Assembly (NCBI RefSeq): GCF_023283765.1
Contig: NZ_JAKILG010000004.1
Location: 131,872-195,871, forward strand
Direction: 5' to 3'
Length of the DNA stretch: 64,000 nt
Source of the DNA: Shewanella profunda
Lineage (GTDB): Bacteria; Pseudomonadota; Gammaproteobacteria; Enterobacterales; Shewanellaceae
In this document: positions 59,868 to 64,000 of the stretch, in pieces
How positions within the stretch are numbered: position 1 is the first letter of the stretch
Layout: every line of letters starts with the position of its first letter
Notes under the pieces: model-generated
Seen by the model: only the letters and a program-made list of their open reading frames with translations
What the model was told of the DNA's origin: nothing
Databases searched by the model: none
Program-made: the position numbers and the translations under genes

Positions 59868-62059
59868 TGGACCTTTATATCTGCGAGAAGCCTTCTCAGG
59901 CCAAAGATTTGGCTGGCGTAATGAAGGCCTCCCAACGAGGTGATGGATTTCTCCATGATGGAGGAAACCGCGTTATTACGTGGGCGTTCGGCCACCTGCT
60001 GGAATTGTATATGCCAGACGATTATGACGAACGCTACAAGTCATGGTCACTGGAGACCCTCCCTATTGCACCAGAGTCATGGCGGTACAACGTTCGCAAG
60101 AGTGCGTTCAAACAGTACAAAATTGTTGAGGGACTGGTCAAAAAGGCGAGCACCATCTACATCTCAACGGACTACGACCGAGAAGGTGAGGCTATCGCCC
60201 GTTCGCTTCTGGATCGATTCCGCTACTCTGGCCCTATTCGCCGGGTTTGTTTGACGGCTCTCGATGAGTCAAGCATCAAGAAAGCGCTGAACAACGTAAA
60301 GGATGGCAAGGATACGGTCTCACTCTACTACGCCGCATTGGCACGGCAACGCGCTGACTGGTTGGTAGGCATGAACGTGAGCCGCCTCTACACAGTGCTG
60401 GCCCGAGATGTCGGCTTCAACCACACTCTTCACGTTGGCAGGGTTATCACCCCAACCGTCGCTCTTGTTTGTCAACGGGACCGAGAGATCGCCGGTTTCA
60501 CCCCCTCACCATACTGGACTCTGGGTGTGAACGTGTCCGTACAGAATGGACAGTTTGCCGCCCAATGGATACCACCAGAAGAGTGCAGTGACGAGCAAGG
60601 CCGGTGCGTCAATAAGGCCTATGCCGAGCAGGTAGCCTCCCAGGTCAATGGTGCCAATGCTGTTATCAGCAAAGCAGAAACCAAACCAGGTAAAGAGTCA
60701 GCCCCCCTCCCCTTCGATCTAACGTCGCTACAACAATACGCAAGCAAACGATGGGGATACACCGCTCAGCAGGTACTGGATGCAGCTCAAGCTCTGTACG
60801 AGACGCACAAAGCGACCACCTACCCTCGTACTGATAGTCGTTATCTACCCGAGAGCCAAAAGGAAGACATTCCGGACATTCTCCAGGCGCTCATTTTGTC
60901 CGATCAGAACGTCTCTGGGCTGGTGGCTGGCGCAGATCCTCATCGCAAGGCCAGGGTATTCAATGACGCCAAAGTGACCGCGCACCACGCGATCATTCCA
61001 ACACCGGCCAGAACAGACATCAGTGCCATGTCTGAGATCGAGTTCAATCTTTACGACGCCATCCGTCGTTTCTACATCGCGCAGTTCTACAGCGAGTTCG
61101 AGTTCACCAAAACCTCCATCGAGGTGCAGTGTGGGCGTCACCTCTTTGCGGCCTCTGGTAAGACACCTGCCAAACAAGGCTGGAAGGTATTGTTTGCTTC
61201 TGATAGTGAAAGCAGTCCCAAGGACGAGGGGGAAGACACCGACGCGCCGGTTGAACAAGAGAAGCTCCCCAGGGTTAGCCAGGGCGAACCCGCTTTGCTT
61301 AATGGTGCCGAGCTGGCAAACAAAATGACGCGGCCAGCACCGCACTTCACCGAAGCCACATTGCTTGCCGCGATGGAGAACATTGCCCGGTTCGTGACTG
61401 AGGAGAAGTTCAAGCAAATTCTCAAAGACACAGCCGGTTTAGGCACTCCAGCAACACGCGCAAGCATCATCCAGGGCGCTGTTGATAAAGGCTACTTCAA
61501 ACGTCAGAAAAAGGTACTGCTTGCAACTGATAAGGCTCATGCGCTTATCGCAGTGCTTCCACCAGCCATCAAATCACCCGGCATGACTGCGGCTTGGGAA
61601 CAGGAGCTTGAGAAAGTTGCATCCGGCTCCGGGAACATGTCTGTCTTCATGAAGCAGATTTCCTCCTGGATCTGCCAAATGGTTGAGCAGCTCAAAGTGG
61701 CCGCACCGGTTCTGACCAAAGAAGGTGGCGCGATGGCTAAAGCCTTCGAGGGCGCGAAGCCTCCTTCACACGAATGCTTCAACTGCGGTGGAGAGATGCA
61801 CCGGATCAAAGGGAAGAACGGTTTTTTCTGGGGCTGCCAGAACGAGGCTTGCAAGAAGACGTTCCCAGACAACCGAGGGAAACCCGAGAAGCGTATCGCG
61901 GCTGAGGATTGTCCAGACTGCCCAGATTGCGGTAGCCCGATGCGTCTCAGGAAAGGAAAAGCACCAGGCAAGAAGCGAGCGTCTAAGTTCTGGGGCTGCA
62001 CCGCCTATCCCGATTGCAAAGGCACTATGCCCTTCAAAAAATCGGACTTTATGGATTGA
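59867..62059 (+). CDS. topB: DNA topoisomerase III
   Basis: Encodes 730 aa. N-terminal TOPRIM (MDLYICEKPSQA, TDYDREGEAIARS), active-site Tyr319 in TTYPRTDSRY, and two C-terminal zinc-ribbon-like modules (CFNCGG...CQNEAC and CPDCGS...CTAYPDC). A type IA enzyme that passes single strands; on conjugative elements it can help resolve or unwind DNA (inference). Length fits full-length TopB with an extended zinc tail. Confidence 0.93.
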   Translation: MDLYICEKPSQAKDLAGVMKASQRGDGFLHDGGNRVITWAFGHLLELYMPDDYDERYKSWSLETLPIAPESWRYNVRKSAFKQYKIVEGLVKKASTIYISTDYDREGEAIARSLLDRFRYSGPIRRVCLTALDESSIKKALNNVKDGKDTVSLYYAALARQRADWLVGMNVSRLYTVLARDVGFNHTLHVGRVITPTVALVCQRDREIAGFTPSPYWTLGVNVSVQNGQFAAQWIPPEECSDEQGRCVNKAYAEQVASQVNGANAVISKAETKPGKESAPLPFDLTSLQQYASKRWGYTAQQVLDAAQALYETHKATTYPRTDSRYLPESQKEDIPDILQALILSDQNVSGLVAGADPHRKARVFNDAKVTAHHAIIPTPARTDISAMSEIEFNLYDAIRRFYIAQFYSEFEFTKTSIEVQCGRHLFAASGKTPAKQGWKVLFASDSESSPKDEGEDTDAPVEQEKLPRVSQGEPALLNGAELANKMTRPAPHFTEATLLAAMENIARFVTEEKFKQILKDTAGLGTPATRASIIQGAVDKGYFKRQKKVLLATDKAHALIAVLPPAIKSPGMTAAWEQELEKVASGSGNMSVFMKQISSWICQMVEQLKVAAPVLTKEGGAMAKAFEGAKPPSHECFNCGGEMHRIKGKNGFFWGCQNEACKKTFPDNRGKPEKRIAAEDCPDCPDCGSPMRLRKGKAPGKKRASKFWGCTAYPDCKGTMPFKKSDFMD

Positions 62060-62073
62060 TAGAGGAATTAAGT

Positions 62074-62562
62074 ATGTTTGGAACAATCATTTTAACTGCG
62101 ATGCTCACCACCAGCTCAGCCATTGCCGAAGATGCAGGGAAGAACATCGCCTCTGGCTTGGCGGCGGCATCCGCCAGCCAAATGGGGCAGGCCGTCATGC
62201 CAACTTTAGCTACCAGCTCGGCCATTGCAAAAAGCGCAGGTAAAGGCATGGTATCAGGTTTGGCTGCGGCGACTGCCAGCTATATTCCCCACGACGAGCT
62301 GAGCGCCACTCGAAGCTATCAAAACCCTGAGGCTGTTGATATGGCAAAAGGCCTGGGGACCTTGAAAGACGTCCCTGATTTCCTGTACGTCATTACAGAC
62401 GTAAATGCCAACATGGCTGACAAATGCAAGCGCGTCTGGGAGCCTCAATCTCTGGCTTTAAGTCAATTGATTGTTGAGCTGGTGGAGCTGCGTAAGACGA
62501 ACAACAAAGTCAACTACGAGCAAACACTATCCCACCTCGATTGTTCAAGTTTCAGCAAGTAA
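62074..62562 (+). CDS. small exported protein with internal duplication
   Basis: Encodes 162 aa, start at 62074 (GAGGAATTAAGT SD), 14 bp after topB. The N-terminus is signal-like. Two tandem near-copies of about 23 residues (TSSAIAEDAGKNIASGLAAA and TSSAIAKSAGKGMVSGLAAA) lie at about 11-33 and 48-70. The C-terminal part is soluble with two cysteines. Function unknown. Confidence 0.6.
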   Translation: MFGTIILTAMLTTSSAIAEDAGKNIASGLAAASASQMGQAVMPTLATSSAIAKSAGKGMVSGLAAATASYIPHDELSATRSYQNPEAVDMAKGLGTLKDVPDFLYVITDVNANMADKCKRVWEPQSLALSQLIVELVELRKTNNKVNYEQTLSHLDCSSFSK

Positions 62563-62568
62563 TAATAA

Positions 62569-62590
62569 CGGGGCCATCGGCCCCGGTTCT
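62569..62590. terminator. possible shared terminator
   Basis: CGGGGCC-ATC-GGCCCCG between convergent genes; only a short T-containing tail (GTTCT). Confidence 0.5.
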
Positions 62591-63358
62591 CTAATCGCAC
62601 ATCTTCCAGTTAATCCCCGAGTCTATGATGACAACCCCAGGTATCAACCTCTGATTTTTGTACGCCACCGGAACAAAACTGTTTACGCGAGCAATTTGTA
62701 TTTGAATATTACCGTCTCGCCCAACCGTTCCTTGAGAAATGCCATAAACAGGGACCCCGTTCACATTCATACATATCCTTGCACCTCTGGATTCGATCAG
62801 TGGACGCTCTTTGTTATAGTTGCTCAACATAGACATTGCTGCTTCATTTGTTTTTTGTTGTTCATACCTAATATTACCTGCCTTCACCATCGCAACGCCT
62901 GATCTGAAATTAGCCATCTTCTCCTTTGCATATTTAATATAACTAGGATCACTAAAGTTCCACCCACGAACAAAATAAATAAACAAATCCAACTTGTTTA
63001 GTTCGCTGTTCCATTTTGTTTGGTACGAGTAGAGAACGCCATGATCTGGCGTTTCACAGGCAAACCCTATTGCCCCATCAACAATTTGGCCGCCAGCACT
63101 AAAGCAGTGTTCGGCAAATGACTTTTGTATTGAGATTTTTCGTTCCTGCTCGAAGGGTACGCTGTATCTATAAATACCCCCAGTGTCAACGCCAGAATCT
63201 GGCATTTTAAGCGGAGTTTCAACTACCTCCTTACCAAGAACATGGTAAGCAACTTCCCTTGGTGAAAGACTTGGATCTGGGTTCGTGAGAACTGTAGGGG
63301 CCTTACTGGCGCAGCCAGCGAGAACTATTGATAAGAAAGATATTTTTATGAGCTTCAT
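62591..63358 (-). CDS. predicted lipoprotein
   Basis: Encodes 255 aa with a lipobox LAGC (acylated Cys16). No known domain in the mature part. An activator-like box lies about 72 bp upstream at 63430, so it may belong to the transfer regulon. AGGAGAGGCACTG precedes the ATG. AT-rich relative to traI. Confidence 0.65.
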   Translation of the reverse strand: MKLIKISFLSIVLAGCASKAPTVLTNPDPSLSPREVAYHVLGKEVVETPLKMPDSGVDTGGIYRYSVPFEQERKISIQKSFAEHCFSAGGQIVDGAIGFACETPDHGVLYSYQTKWNSELNKLDLFIYFVRGWNFSDPSYIKYAKEKMANFRSGVAMVKAGNIRYEQQKTNEAAMSMLSNYNKERPLIESRGARICMNVNGVPVYGISQGTVGRDGNIQIQIARVNSFVPVAYKNQRLIPGVVIIDSGINWKMCD

Positions 63359-63429
63359 CAGTGCCTCTCCTTTTGGTTATGACGCAATAATATAACCATT
63401 AAGAGGCACCGTATTCCGGTACGCCAAAC

Positions 63430-63444
63430 TGCCCTTTTCGGTCA
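63430..63444 (-). promoter_or_regulatory. activator-like box upstream of lipoprotein gene
   Basis: Leftward TGACCGAAAAGGGCA followed by GTTTGG; a TATATTAT -10-like sequence lies farther downstream. Confidence 0.5.
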
Positions 63445-63464
63445 AATTGTTTATCCTTGGCATC

Positions 63465-63749
63465 TCATCGCAAGCTGAGGTGTATAGCAAAAACCTCTAC
63501 TTGGTCAGGCCCAAAGTGCGGGTGCGTTATGAAAGTTCTTGAGAAGCCACGCCAGGGGCGAATTTCTATCCTGGACATATCTCCAGCCTTTGGGTAGCCA
63601 CATTTAACATGGACTTCATCATAATCACGCCCTTCAAGCCTTTTTATCCAGTAGCCTGTAACGAGGCGATATTCATCTGGCTTTTCTCCAGACTTAATCT
63701 GGTCGAAGTAAATCTTTTTTACTGGCAGATGAAGTATTCTCTTTTTCAT
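63465..63749 (-). CDS. ASCH-domain protein
   Basis: Encodes 94 aa. HLPVKKIYFDQIKSGEKPDEYR and WIKRLEG are the start of an ASCH/PUA-like fold, usually RNA-binding or acting on modified nucleosides. Start chosen at 63749 after GGTGGTGATT. Small ASCH proteins can deacetylate N4-acetylcytidine, but the specificity here is unknown. Confidence 0.7.
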   Translation of the reverse strand: MKKRILHLPVKKIYFDQIKSGEKPDEYRLVTGYWIKRLEGRDYDEVHVKCGYPKAGDMSRIEIRPWRGFSRTFITHPHFGPDQVEVFAIHLSLR

Positions 63750-63779
63750 AATCACCACCTGATAGCCCATCAACGCTAT

Positions 63780-63920
63780 CTAACTATTCGACAAAACATC
63801 CCTTTTTCAATTTCTGTCTCTCTCGCCTCATGGGCCAATACAATATCCGCGATAACACGAATATTCCCTTCATAGTTGCGAATGGCCGCGGCTTTGTTGC
63901 TTAATTCAGAGAGAAGCCAT
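63780..63920 (-). pseudogene. possible frameshifted small gene
   Basis: An ATG at 63920 (weak GGGGTAGGC SD) reads MASL then stops at once. The run GCTTCTCTCTGAA contains a CT repeat; adding one CT unit would open MASLSELSNKAAAIRN... for 48 residues to the TAG at 63780. This may be a decayed gene, or a slippage-prone one. Evidence is only the frame. Confidence 0.3.
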
Positions 63921-64000
63921 GCCTACCCCATCGTGCTTAATTCTTAAACGATATACTGAGTTTCAGGCATACCAAGCCCTGTAAGCTTGTTCAGCGCTTT

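Noticed and set aside
1..64000. CRISPR array, tRNA, rRNA, integron or insertion sequence
   Set aside because: No regular repeat-spacer units, no tRNA-like cloverleaf noticed, no rRNA sequence, no transposase or integrase reading frame. The repeated leaders are single, gene-linked units.

Overview
This window is a 64 kb piece of a large conjugative element, either a plasmid or an ICE, from a gammaproteobacterium. Three things point to that. There is an F-type (MPF-F) mating apparatus with a MobH/TraI_2-type relaxase. The gene order traI-traD-...-traLEKBVA-...-dsbC-traC-trhF-traW-traU-traN matches the IncA/C and SXT/R391 family. There is also a Bet/Exo/SSB recombination set beside CobS- and CobT-like genes. 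I see no rRNA, tRNA, IS element, integron, CRISPR array, replication initiator or partition gene, and no recognisable oriT. The host species cannot be fixed from the sequence.

Positions 1-27.7 kb form an almost unbroken leftward (minus-strand) series of about 39 genes, mostly small and unrecognised. Those I recognise act on nucleic acids: a zinc-finger/TOPRIM primase, a YfbR-like HD nucleotidase, an 816-aa DndC-like PP-loop protein, a C5-cytosine methyltransferase, a second methylase with an HPPYW motif, a 2Fe-2S ferredoxin, CobT-like, DUF3150-like, YqaJ-type exonuclease, Bet, SSB and a CobS-like AAA ATPase. The region looks like three transcription units, starting near 27.9, 18.25 and 6.47 kb. 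Each start has a GCCC-AAAA-GGGC-like activator box. Terminators end the first unit at 18.64 kb and the second at 6.49 kb.

Two recurring architectures set this region apart. Eight copies of an ops-like element (leftward strand GTGCGRTAGCTGG..., ending in CCAAAAACAAACAGC) lie in intergenic leaders, one near each unit start and five inside the units. In addition, nearly every gene that does not overlap its upstream neighbour has a leader hairpin that pairs its Shine-Dalgarno sequence, and sometimes its start codon. I infer a shared antitermination and translational-control scheme, or alternatively ssDNA promoter structures of a leading region. This is my main candidate for an undescribed system.

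Positions 28.0-29.6 kb carry two rightward genes, an AcaB-like regulator candidate and a lipoprotein. Positions 29.6-49.4 kb are the leftward transfer operons: traN; dsbC-traC-trbI-like-trhF-traW(TrbC fusion)-EAL-traU; a giant 1843-aa Ig-like protein; and traLEKBVA. An EAL-domain phosphodiesterase gene is translationally locked between traW and traU.

Positions 49.5-58.9 kb hold membrane and unknown genes, a DUF4400-like gene, traD and traI. TraD carries a 369-residue Ala1 intein with a LAGLIDADG endonuclease inside its Walker A motif. Divergent from traI, 59.0-62.6 kb carries a lipoprotein, a small gene, topoisomerase III and a small repetitive protein. Positions 62.6-64 kb carry a leftward lipoprotein, an ASCH-domain protein and a probably frameshifted small gene. 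A perfect 18-bp palindrome (ACTTTCACATGTGAAAGT) occurs three times across the window.
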